Assembly (NCBI GenBank): GCA_001780825.1
Contig: MFIX01000007.1
Span: forward strand, 1-9,830
Direction: 5' to 3'
DNA: 9,830 nt
DNA from: Candidatus Glassbacteria bacterium RIFCSPLOWO2_12_FULL_58_11
GTDB taxonomy: Bacteria; Gemmatimonadota; Glassbacteria; GWA2-58-10
Below the pieces are notes generated by a model. It searched no databases. It was not told the DNA's origin and saw nothing but the letters and a program-made list of their open reading frames with translations. Positions 1-6,532 of this stretch are shown here, piece by piece. Every line of letters begins with the position of its first letter. Position 1 is the first letter of the stretch. The translations under genes and the position numbers were made by a program.

Positions 1-713
1 CCTTTATGCGTAACATACTCTTCGGGCGTATAAGCCGCATCGCAGACCAGGATATCGGCCTTGCTGAAAAATTCGGTCAGCCGGCTGTTCTGCTGTTCGA
101 CAATCGCTTTTACGTCCTCCATGTCCCCCTCTTCCAGAGTACCGTTTTCCACCCCGCTGATAAAATCGAAATACGGCTCATGATCGCCGGTAAAGATAAA
201 AGATTTATCTCCATCGGTTATCCGGTAGCCCAAAGTCAGAACGGGATGGTTCATGTAGTGGGTCTGGACATGCAGGTTGCCGAGCTCGAACTCGCCTTCG
301 TTCAATTCATGGTAATTGATAGCGGCGGCCAGCTGGGCGGTTGAAATGGGGAAATAACTGTAATCCATCTGCCCGGCGAAGATCTCTTCGAGCCTTTTCT
401 CGTAGTGCAGGGGCCCGTAGATATCGATTATCGTACCGGGGATAAAGGCGGGAATGAAGAAAGGGAATCCATTTATATGATCCATGTGTGTATGGGTAAT
501 CAGCAGGTTGATCTTGAGCGGCTTGGGCAGTTTCATCAGCTCCATGCCCAGCTCGCGGATCCCCGAGCCGGCATCGAGAATGACGATCTGCCCATCGATC
601 TTGTTCTCCGATTCCCCGATCAGCTGCATACAGGTGGTATTACCGCCGTACTTTACCGTGGCCGGGCCGGGAGTCGGGATCGAGCCTCTGACTCCCCAGA
701 ATTTTACTTTCAT
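1..713 (-). CDS. Metallo-beta-lactamase-fold hydrolase, COG1235-like (C-terminus outside window)
   Basis: Predicted cytoplasmic metal-dependent hydrolase; the substrate is not evident, but families with this architecture act on phosphodiester or related bonds. The 237 complete codons seen start with MKVKFWGVRGS and a glycine-rich KYGGNTT segment, typical of this branch. The metal-binding HxHxDH motif is at residues 74-79 (HTHMDH), a third histidine lies in NHP (H156), and the FTGDHEP motif (D177) supplies the bridging aspartate. The DAAYTPEEY segment near the window edge normally precedes a final GWGHS-type motif, so only a short C-terminus should be missing. ATG at 713 is preceded by GAGG at 5 nt. 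It lies 15 nt after the HDOD gene stop, so the two are very likely co-transcribed. Family assignment is strong; substrate is unknown. Confidence 0.88.
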   Translation of the reverse strand, partial: MKVKFWGVRGSIPTPGPATVKYGGNTTCMQLIGESENKIDGQIVILDAGSGIRELGMELMKLPKPLKINLLITHTHMDHINGFPFFIPAFIPGTIIDIYGPLHYEKRLEEIFAGQMDYSYFPISTAQLAAAINYHELNEGEFELGNLHVQTHYMNHPVLTLGYRITDGDKSFIFTGDHEPYFDFISGVENGTLEEGDMEDVKAIVEQQNSRLTEFFSKADILVCDAAYTPEEYVTHK

Positions 714-728
714 CAGGTCCTCGAAAGG

Positions 729-1586
729 TCATGTTTTGAGAAAGACCGTCGCTTTTTCAATTTCCTCCGGGAGGTTCGCCAGGCTGTCCAGCAGCTCCTT
801 CTCGCTGAGATTCAGGCCCGCGAAGGCACCGTTGCAGATTTGTGGATCGCCGAAATCCCCGGTGTTGGGGTAGCCAAGCTTGTGGACCAGGTAATTAGCC
901 ATGTGGACCACCCAGGTAAGCTGGCCTTCCTTTTCCTGCGGCCGGTGATGATAAAGTATCGAATTAACCAGCGCCTCATTCAGCGACCATTTTTGCGCCA
1001 GCATGCTGCCCACCTCGGAGTGGTCGATCCCGATTACCTTCTGCTCGGATTCCGCGCCGTTCAGCTTGCCGCTCTCGGCACACTGAAGGGCTTTGGCCAT
1101 AAACATCGGCATGCTCAGGGCCATCACGAGCTTTCCGAGATCGTGGATCAGTCCGGCGACAAAATACTCATCCATCATTTTCGGGTCCACTTTCAATTTC
1201 TTACAGATAGTTTTGGCAGCGATCCCGGCGCCCAGACTGTGCTTCCAGAACATATCCTGGTCGAAAGTTTTTATCTTTACCGTATTCTGACCCATCTGGC
1301 CGACAATCGCGCTGCTGAGGGCCAGGTTCTTGATCGTGTTGATCCCCAGTAGAACCACCGCCTGGGGCAGCGAAATTTTATTCGGCATACCGTAAAAGGC
1401 GGAATTTATCAGCTTGAGAACCTTGGCGGTGAGCACCGGATCCAACTGAATTACGGCTAATATGTCCTTAGCCGAGGAGTTGATATCATTTGCCAGTTGG
1501 ATCACCTTACCCACGGTCGTCGGGAGGCTGGGAATCTTATCCAATGAGTCCGCCAGCCTCTTCTTGATCTCCTCAGTCGATGGCAA
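729..1586 (-). CDS. HDOD domain signalling protein
   Basis: A 285-residue cytoplasmic protein that is almost entirely one HDOD domain, a relative of HD phosphohydrolases used as a signal-output or scaffold module in many bacteria. Visible hallmarks are IPSLPTTVGKVIQL (18-31), DPVLTAKVLKLINSAFYG (49-66), FWKHS (113-117), GLIHDLGK (145-152), DHSEVGSMLAQKW (188-200) and YHHRP (212-216). The HD-type histidines and aspartate (H116, H148, D149, H189, H213/H214) are all present, so loss of catalysis cannot be assumed. There is no receiver, GGDEF or other fused sensor domain. The start is TTG: an in-frame TAA lies directly upstream and GGAG sits 6 nt before it. It has its own near-consensus promoter about 67 nt upstream and leads a two-gene unit with the metallo-beta-lactamase-fold hydrolase, suggesting a shared regulatory job (inference). 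Confidence 0.94.
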   Translation of the reverse strand: MPSTEEIKKRLADSLDKIPSLPTTVGKVIQLANDINSSAKDILAVIQLDPVLTAKVLKLINSAFYGMPNKISLPQAVVLLGINTIKNLALSSAIVGQMGQNTVKIKTFDQDMFWKHSLGAGIAAKTICKKLKVDPKMMDEYFVAGLIHDLGKLVMALSMPMFMAKALQCAESGKLNGAESEQKVIGIDHSEVGSMLAQKWSLNEALVNSILYHHRPQEKEGQLTWVVHMANYLVHKLGYPNTGDFGDPQICNGAFAGLNLSEKELLDSLANLPEEIEKATVFLKT

Positions 1587-1592
1587 TTATTT

Positions 1593-1596
1593 CTCC
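1593..1596 (-). promoter_or_regulatory. Ribosome binding site fixing a TTG start (HDOD gene)
   Basis: GGAG on the minus strand, 6 nt before TTG at 1586. An in-frame TAA directly precedes the TTG, so no upstream start is possible, and no ATG occurs before the HDOD fold begins. Confidence 0.7.
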
Positions 1597-1652
1597 GGAA
1601 ATTCTATTTTTTCAGTTGTACCGGGCACCGATTGTGGGCGCCAAATCCTTTA

Positions 1653-1681
1653 ATTTTAGTCAATTTTAGCAATCATATCAA
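1653..1681 (-). promoter_or_regulatory. Sigma-70-type promoter for the HDOD/hydrolase unit
   Basis: Minus-strand TTGATA (1681-1676, 5 of 6 consensus bases), a 17-nt spacer, then TAAAAT (1658-1653, 5 of 6). Transcription would start near 1646, giving an approximately 60-nt leader before the TTG start. It lies between the end of the phosphoesterase gene (1711) and the HDOD gene, where a promoter is expected because the gap is 124 nt. No convincing terminator for the upstream gene was seen in this gap. Confidence 0.6.
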
Positions 1682-1710
1682 GGGTTTCGCTTTAAATTCC
1701 CTAAATCTTG

Positions 1711-2637
1711 TCAAACTTCACCGGAGCGAGTTGCCCCCGACTGTATCTCCAGCACGATCTCCGTAATTTCCGGTGGAGCCAGAATTCTGAACGGCAGTAC
1801 CCTGCCAGCTCCCATGCCGGGACTGATATGCATCCGACAGCCCGCGAGATTGGTCAGGCCGGCGCAGGCCCGCCTGGGAGCATCGCTGTGCGTACTGATC
1901 GCTCCGAAAAAGGGAAGCCGGATCTGCCCGCCGTGCGTATGCCCGCAAAGGACCAGGTCGGGCTGAAACGGCTTGACAGACTCCACCCGCCGCGGACTGT
2001 GCATAATGACCAGGCGCAAGGCATTCTCCCTTACCGAGCCGTAAAGGGGCGCCGGATCGTCCTTGTTTGTCGAAGGATCATCGATGCCGAAAATCTGATA
2101 CGCCTCCCCGCTTTCAGTCCAGCCTTCGGCCAATTCGTTCCGGAGAAGGCGGATACCGTTGCGCTCGAGCGTCCCGGCGAGACGGTCTATAGCATTTGGC
2201 GCGCAGAAGACCTCGAAACGCACCGGATAAAAAGTCAGCGAGAGCAGCTTGAGCCACTGCCAGGGGTTTCGCGCCCGGTAAGCCGTATAGTCGTGATTGC
2301 CCAAAACCGCAAACTTGCCGTACCTGGCTTTCAAGGCTCCCAGCACCTTACAAACCGGTGCGATCCCGGAATCATCATCGATCAGATCGCCGGTAATCAG
2401 GATAAAATCCCATTCGCGCCCGGCCAGTTTCCGCAGAGGCTCAAGCCGGGAAAGGCTGTCCCTGGTCAGATGAATGTCCGAGATATGAAGGATACTGTAC
2501 CGGCTGTCCCGGCCGGGCTCCCCGCTCGAGGGTATCAGGATGTTCAGTGTGCGAAAGCGAATCCTTAAGTTTCTTAGCATCTCGAAGACAACCGCCAAGG
2601 CCAGCGCCGAAAAAAGCGCCAGGATTAATTCGCTCAA
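1711..2637 (-). CDS. YkuE-like membrane-anchored metallophosphoesterase
   Basis: A 308-residue calcineurin-like phosphoesterase with a two-metal active site. All five signature blocks are intact: DIH (54-56), GDLIDD (83-88), GNHD (113-116), MHSP with H213, and GHTHGGQ (232-238). The C-terminal MGAGRVLPFR...PPEITEIVL stretch is typical of the YkuE branch. Residues 3-20 (ELILALFSALALAVVFEM) form an N-terminal membrane anchor, after which a basic stretch (RNLRIRFR) suggests the catalytic domain faces the cytoplasm, though a periplasmic location as in some relatives is possible. The start is TTG with GGAG 7 nt upstream; the first internal ATG (residue 20) would lose the anchor and has no better ribosome site. 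It follows the barrel gene by 15 nt and is presumably co-transcribed. Substrate is not determinable; YkuE relatives have been linked to envelope lipid or undecaprenyl-type phosphoesters only loosely. Confidence 0.92.
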   Translation of the reverse strand: MSELILALFSALALAVVFEMLRNLRIRFRTLNILIPSSGEPGRDSRYSILHISDIHLTRDSLSRLEPLRKLAGREWDFILITGDLIDDDSGIAPVCKVLGALKARYGKFAVLGNHDYTAYRARNPWQWLKLLSLTFYPVRFEVFCAPNAIDRLAGTLERNGIRLLRNELAEGWTESGEAYQIFGIDDPSTNKDDPAPLYGSVRENALRLVIMHSPRRVESVKPFQPDLVLCGHTHGGQIRLPFFGAISTHSDAPRRACAGLTNLAGCRMHISPGMGAGRVLPFRILAPPEITEIVLEIQSGATRSGEV

Positions 2638-2644
2638 TACCGGA

Positions 2645-2648
2645 CTCC
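2645..2648 (-). promoter_or_regulatory. Ribosome binding site fixing a TTG start (phosphoesterase gene)
   Basis: GGAG on the minus strand, 7 nt before TTG at 2637, inside the 15-nt gap after the barrel gene stop. It supports the TTG start that keeps the N-terminal membrane anchor. Confidence 0.6.
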
Positions 2649-2652
2649 AATC

Positions 2653-4194
2653 TCAGCCAAACACGTTCATATTCAAGGTCACGGTCACCCTGCGTCCCGA
2701 GCGGGCCGAAGTGTCCAGGTTCTGGAACAGGTACACTCCGATCCGGCCGAGGATCGTATCCCCGGAAAAGCCGAAGCCGAAATCTTTTTTCAGGTCGCCG
2801 TACCCTAACTTTGGATCGCCGCGGAAAAAAGCGATGCCAGTTTCGTAGATCAGCTCCGCACGCCAGCGGAAAAGCAGATATTCCACCAGCGGTACCTGAG
2901 GCAGACTGAGTCCGTACGAGGCCTCGCCCATCAGCATCCGGTCTCCGGAAAATGTAAATATGTCATAGGCCCGCAAGGTGTTGCCCAGGGTATAACCACG
3001 CTGAAAGGGAAGGGACTGATCCGCTCCGGCCAGTTTAAGCCAGAGGAAGGTATGATGGATGCCGTAAAAGGTGTCCCAGCGCTTGAAATCGAGATCGTAC
3101 CTGGCGAATGAGTGTTTCCCGGCCAGCGCGCCTCCGGCGATCTCCGCCTGCAGGCGCAGCCAGAGGCCGGATAAGGTCAGGAAAGGGTCGCCACGGGTGT
3201 CCAGGACACCGTCGAAATACAAGCTGTGCAGGGGGCCCGGGGCAACCGGCAAGTTGGGCTGGAAATTCTCCGAGCCGAACAAGGTGAACGGCGACTGGTC
3301 GGCCAGGCTGTAGCAGCGCTCGTTCAGGTAGCCCAGGCTGAGATGGGAGCGGCGGCCGACATTGCGGCGGAGGTCCACGGAAAAACCCTCGCGCCTGAAA
3401 TAATAACGCTCGTCATTGCCGGCGACAAAAGCCTTGAATGCATTGTCCAGATCGCCGAGACGCCAACGGTCATTGGTGTCGGTGAGGCTGCGCGCCCCCA
3501 GACCCAGGGTGTAGAGCGGCTGATGGTACAGGGGCAGCCGCAGCTCGGTGTCGAAACCCACAGCCTGACGAGTCGTGGCGGAAATCACCCGGGCTTTGAA
3601 CAGAGGCAGCGCGCTCACCTCGGGCAGTTCCACGGCAAAGCCCCAGGACAACGAATAGCCATCCACCCGGTCATAGCCGACCAGGCCGAACCCGCCCATC
3701 CGGTTTGTCTTTAACAGTACCTGGTACGGGAGCTGTTTGCGGGGCTTGGAGCCGGACAATTGACCATCGATATAACTGACACACTCCGCTGCGGCGGTCC
3801 TGAAAACCTCCCCTCCGACTGTCGCGCTCCTCGAGCTATACAGACTGCTGCGCACCAGGATAACATCTCCGCTCACCCTGGCCGAAGCTCTCAGACTCAG
3901 CTCTCCGTCGCAGACCATCACCGTGCCGGCCACGGGGCACTCGAGCGCCACTTTGCCGCCTAAAATAACTACGTCTTTAACCAGCGAATCCGCTCCGCAG
4001 GTGAGCAAGGTGTCCTCGACCAGGGTCAGGTAATTCCTTCTTTCGAAAACCTGGCTCAAGCGCCGCAGCAAATTATCGGCGGGCTGTTCCTGTTTGCAGG
4101 AGACGGCGGCCGCATTCAGGGACATAAAAAATACGAGGCCCGCGAAAATCATTTGCCGGTTGAAAACTTTGACTGCCTGCTGAAAAATCCTCAT
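2653..4194 (-). CDS. Omp85-superfamily-like outer-membrane barrel with bactofilin-like N-terminal region
   Basis: A predicted outer-membrane protein of 513 residues from this start. Residues 1-32 form a signal peptide (basic MRIFQQAVKVFNRQ, then a hydrophobic core) ending AAAVSC; C33 could be lipidated, but the box is not canonical. Residues about 60-133 contain short hydrophobic strands at regular intervals (VVILGG, GTVMVCDG, GDVILV, ATVGGEV), resembling polymer-forming (bactofilin-type) beta-helix repeats. Residues about 165-513 alternate like a beta barrel. Omp85-type C-terminal marks are DTRGDPFLTLSG (332-343), a degenerate loop-6 motif LRAY (407-410, usually RG[YF]), FSGDR (415-419) and a strand-rich end, VTLNMNVFG. 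No POTRA repeats are visible. Start is uncertain: ATG 4194 is chosen because the signal peptide begins there; ATG 4212 and TTG 4272 (weak GGAAG upstream) are in frame. The phosphoesterase gene follows by 15 nt. CDS certain, barrel likely, family assignment moderate. Confidence 0.72.
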   Translation of the reverse strand: MRIFQQAVKVFNRQMIFAGLVFFMSLNAAAVSCKQEQPADNLLRRLSQVFERRNYLTLVEDTLLTCGADSLVKDVVILGGKVALECPVAGTVMVCDGELSLRASARVSGDVILVRSSLYSSRSATVGGEVFRTAAAECVSYIDGQLSGSKPRKQLPYQVLLKTNRMGGFGLVGYDRVDGYSLSWGFAVELPEVSALPLFKARVISATTRQAVGFDTELRLPLYHQPLYTLGLGARSLTDTNDRWRLGDLDNAFKAFVAGNDERYYFRREGFSVDLRRNVGRRSHLSLGYLNERCYSLADQSPFTLFGSENFQPNLPVAPGPLHSLYFDGVLDTRGDPFLTLSGLWLRLQAEIAGGALAGKHSFARYDLDFKRWDTFYGIHHTFLWLKLAGADQSLPFQRGYTLGNTLRAYDIFTFSGDRMLMGEASYGLSLPQVPLVEYLLFRWRAELIYETGIAFFRGDPKLGYGDLKKDFGFGFSGDTILGRIGVYLFQNLDTSARSGRRVTVTLNMNVFG

Positions 4195-4290
4195 AAGCTC
4201 ATTTGCCCGCATAGTGGATAATATCGCAACTAGGTATCCCGCGCAGCCCAGGGAGATCGATCCATGATTCAATCGGCGCTTCCAATATAT

Positions 4291-4310
4291 AAAAAAAACC
4301 GCAAAGCGGC
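4291..4310 (-). terminator. Short rho-independent terminator after the poly-Gly membrane protein gene
   Basis: On the minus strand, CCGC-TTT-GCGG (4309-4299) is a 4-bp GC stem, extendable by one G-U pair, followed by eight T residues (4298-4291). It lies 53 nt past the stop at 4363 and before any start of the barrel gene, so it separates two transcription units. The stem is short, so termination may be partial. Confidence 0.5.
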
Positions 4311-4362
4311 ATAAAAGTTATCCGGACGGATTAAACAAGCAGAATGGAATTCAAGTCTGCAA

Positions 4363-5814
4363 TCAGATACTCAGCAGGCTGAACAGAAACACCAGCCGGG
4401 ATGTCAGAAGATTGACCTGCTCGTCGCTCATTTTATCCAATCCGTAGATCTTTATATTCAAGCGCGCCTCGGCCACATAGGCCTCGCCGATGATGGCTCC
4501 GTCATGATCCGCAATCTCCAATCTGGTCAGGCCGGGCAGCAGTCCGCTCCAGGTAGTTTCATAGGCGGAAAGCACCAGCGTGCCGTTTTCCTCAAGGCTC
4601 AGAAAGGGGCTCCGGGTCAGTACGCTCAAGTGAACCGGCCAGTACTGGTGGTAGTGCATGCCTACCGAAATGGAATCGCCCCGCGGCCCGTGCGGTATCT
4701 CGAGGAGCATGTCACGGACCTCTGCCAGGGTATAGTGCTCATTGACTCCGGCCTGCAGTTGATTCACATCGATTCTCTTTAGCGCTGGCAGCAGGAAGAA
4801 AACCACCACCGGCGTTTCGCCGCGGTCGTTCTTGCCGGGTTCCGCCCAGCTAAGCTCGCCCTGTTTGTGAAGCGCGGTGGAGGGGCGAAAATGGAAATCC
4901 GGCGGGTCCTCGACCAGCAATTGCTTGGAATAATAGCCGCAGATCGGGAAAGTGACCAGGCTGAAAATCACGTAAAGGAATACCAGCGAGGAAACGGCGA
5001 TAAGCAATTTAATCAGGACGCTGATCGGAGCCTGCTGTTCCGCCCGGCCGCTTCTGGAAACAACTTCCGTAGTTTTCAGTTCATCTTTATGCCGCTCCAG
5101 CTCTTTATGCGCCAGATAACTCATCCGTGAGAATTCGCTGCGCTCCATCAAAACGAGCTCATCATCTACCGGCGCTTCCTGGTCGCTGATCAGCTTATTC
5201 TCCAACTCCTTCGCATCGGCGTTTATTTTAAGGCCTTCGGGCGTCTCAAAATCTTTTCTTCGGATATCGCTTAAATTCGGCAGCCGTCTGCCTCCCCCTC
5301 CTCCTCCCCCGCCTCCGCCACCTCCTCCACCCGGGCCGAGCGGGCCGACATAATTCGGATCGTATATCACCTCCCCAGGCTCAAGAGACTGAAATGTTAT
5401 TTCCTGGTTTTCAAGGTTTTCCTCTTCCGGCTCCCGGCCATTGATCCTGTTCTTGATCTCATCGATTACTCCGTAAAAATTTTTTTCTTCCTGTATCCGG
5501 TTGTTCAGGATCGAGGCCCAATCCGGACCCAGCTCGCGGGAAAGGACAATTTCGAAATCCTGGCCAAAATGGGCCTTCAGCGTAGCCTCCCAGACATCGA
5601 AATCCACAAACCACGCGCCGCTCTCCGCCCCGGTTCCAGTCCCGGTTGTTTCCGCCGCCGCGGAAGTTTCGGGCCGGTCCTGAGTCTCCCCGGCCTGGCT
5701 CTCTTTCCGTTCCCAGGCCGGCGCTACTTCCGGCTTATCCTCCGCCGGCGCCGTTTCCTCTTCTTCCGGCTCGGGGTCTACATGGAAAGACTCTTCCGGT
5801 TTCTCTTCAGCCAT
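4363..5814 (-). CDS. Single-span membrane protein of unknown function with 14-glycine linker
   Basis: A 483-residue protein I do not recognise. Segments in order: an acidic Pro/Glu-rich low-complexity N-terminus (1-65); a folded-looking segment, GAWFVDFDVWEATLKAHFG onward, with helical charge pattern (66-126); an acidic linker (127-160); exactly 14 consecutive glycines (162-175); a charged helical region (180-250); one transmembrane span (about 264-289, SVLIKLLIAVSSLVFLYVIF); and a mixed C-terminal domain of about 195 residues including LPALKRIDVNQL, LEIPHGPRGDS, GMHYHQYWPVHLSVL and a hydrophobic end, RLVFLFSLLSI. No cleavable signal is present, so the acidic half is probably cytoplasmic and the C-terminal domain periplasmic (inference). 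ATG 5814 has AGGTGG at 6 nt. It follows the small secreted protein gene by 35 nt and is followed by a terminator, so the two form a unit. Confidence 0.9.
   Translation of the reverse strand: MAEEKPEESFHVDPEPEEEETAPAEDKPEVAPAWERKESQAGETQDRPETSAAAETTGTGTGAESGAWFVDFDVWEATLKAHFGQDFEIVLSRELGPDWASILNNRIQEEKNFYGVIDEIKNRINGREPEEENLENQEITFQSLEPGEVIYDPNYVGPLGPGGGGGGGGGGGGGGRRLPNLSDIRRKDFETPEGLKINADAKELENKLISDQEAPVDDELVLMERSEFSRMSYLAHKELERHKDELKTTEVVSRSGRAEQQAPISVLIKLLIAVSSLVFLYVIFSLVTFPICGYYSKQLLVEDPPDFHFRPSTALHKQGELSWAEPGKNDRGETPVVVFFLLPALKRIDVNQLQAGVNEHYTLAEVRDMLLEIPHGPRGDSISVGMHYHQYWPVHLSVLTRSPFLSLEENGTLVLSAYETTWSGLLPGLTRLEIADHDGAIIGEAYVAEARLNIKIYGLDKMSDEQVNLLTSRLVFLFSLLSI
5290..5331 (-). repeat. 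Poly-glycine-encoding tract (14 codons)
   Basis: Forty-two bases encoding residues 162-175 of the membrane protein. All four glycine codons (GGT, GGA, GGC, GGG) occur in irregular order. This argues that the glycine run is kept at protein level as a flexible linker and is not a fresh single-unit repeat expansion. Confidence 0.85.
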
Positions 5815-5849
5815 GGCCGCCCACCTGAAAAATGTTTGCCCCGGTTATC

Positions 5850-6359
5850 CTACCATTGCAGGTAGCAATAAAAACCGGTCTGTCGGATAGGCAGCGCCAG
5901 ATGCCCGAAACCATCCAGGTATCGAAGGACCGAGTTTATCGCCACCTGATTCTTCCCTGCCGGGACCGGGCCGCCTAGTTTTAGCATAACCCGGATCGAG
6001 TCAAGTTTATTTTCCAGTGAAACGGACCCGCTGGTATCGGCCAGGGTCATGCCGTTTTCAACCAGCCCCAGAGTTACCCGGTATTCGATCCTGGTAATAT
6101 TATCCCAGACCCAGATGGAATGCTCCCGGTCATTCAGGATGTCAAGGACCAGGGTACTGTCCTGGCGGTCAACCGGGAGCAGGCAATCGGAATAGTCCCG
6201 ACTATTATTCCCGGCGTCCTCCAGAACGACGGCAACTCCAGGAGAAAGGTCTTCCATAGCGGCGGGCTGCGGGTCAAGCAGAGAGTTTTGGCAGCGAAAG
6301 CCGGTCAGTGCTGCAAAGCATATCAGGATGAGGGTAGCTTTGGCAATAAATATAAGCAT
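5850..6359 (-). CDS. Small secreted or lipid-anchored protein of unknown function
   Basis: A 169-residue protein from ATG 6359; I do not recognise a family. It begins with a signal sequence (MLIFIAKATLILICFAALTG) followed by FRCQNS. C23 might be a lipidation site, but the preceding residues do not fit a canonical lipobox. The mature part has alternating beta-like stretches (STLVLDILND, HSIWVWDN, RIEYRVTLGL, DSIRVMLKLGG) suggesting a small beta-sandwich, and it ends FYCYLQW. An in-frame TTG at 6407 would add 16 residues; it has AAGGA 9 nt upstream, whereas the ATG lacks a well-placed ribosome site, so the start is undecided. TAG stop at 5850 lies 35 nt before the poly-Gly membrane protein gene, implying co-transcription. 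Its product would be on the same side of the membrane as that protein's C-terminal domain, so a physical partnership is plausible but unproven. Confidence 0.75.
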   Translation of the reverse strand: MLIFIAKATLILICFAALTGFRCQNSLLDPQPAAMEDLSPGVAVVLEDAGNNSRDYSDCLLPVDRQDSTLVLDILNDREHSIWVWDNITRIEYRVTLGLVENGMTLADTSGSVSLENKLDSIRVMLKLGGPVPAGKNQVAINSVLRYLDGFGHLALPIRQTGFYCYLQW

Positions 6360-6460
6360 AGAAGAAGATGCTTTCCCTGTGCAATTATGTGGACAATCGA
6401 TAAACAAGTCAAGGTGTCCTTGAGAGAAAAATCGTCTGTTTTCGAATATTGCCGCTCAAA

Positions 6461-6500
6461 GTCAAAGCGTCGCGGTTTGAGGAAGCAGCTAAACTTTGAC
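6461..6500. promoter_or_regulatory. Inverted repeat GTCAAAG/CTTTGAC overlapping the antiporter promoter
   Basis: GTCAAAG at 6461-6467 and CTTTGAC at 6494-6500 are exact inverted copies with centres 33 bp apart, about three helical turns. The right copy overlaps the -35 box of the antiporter promoter. A shorter nested pair, CTCAAA (6455-6460) and TTTGAG (6476-6481), lies in the same 50 bp. It could be a paired operator in the divergent region; a chance AT-rich match is also possible. Confidence 0.3.
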
Positions 6501-6524
6501 AAGCCTGTTGGCTCAGAATAAATT
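6496..6524 (+). promoter_or_regulatory. Sigma-70-type promoter for the Na+/H+ antiporter gene
   Basis: Perfect TTGACA (6496-6501), a 17-nt spacer, then TAAATT (6519-6524, 4 of 6 consensus bases). The predicted start point near 6531 gives a leader of about 68 nt. Position in the divergent intergenic region and orientation toward the antiporter gene fit. Confidence 0.6.
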
Positions 6525-6532
6525 GTGCCTGG

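Noticed and set aside
405..1352. Long open frame on the plus strand opposite the hydrolase and HDOD genes
   Set aside because: It spans two well-recognised minus-strand genes with intact family motifs, its own translation is low in recognisable structure, and it has no supporting ribosome site; it is a reverse-strand shadow of a GC-rich region.
1682..1712. Possible terminator after the phosphoesterase gene (AGGG ... CCCT pairing)
   Set aside because: Only four base pairs can form around a long AT-rich loop and no T-tract follows on the minus strand.
1708..2568. Long plus-strand open frame opposite the metallophosphoesterase
   Set aside because: All five phosphoesterase metal-binding blocks are in the minus-strand frame; the plus-strand translation is proline- and arginine-rich shadow.
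4195..4290. Promoter for the barrel gene
   Set aside because: One should exist after the terminator, but the only -10-like boxes (for example TATTAT on the minus strand near 4220) have no acceptable -35 at 16-18 nt, so no site could be supported.
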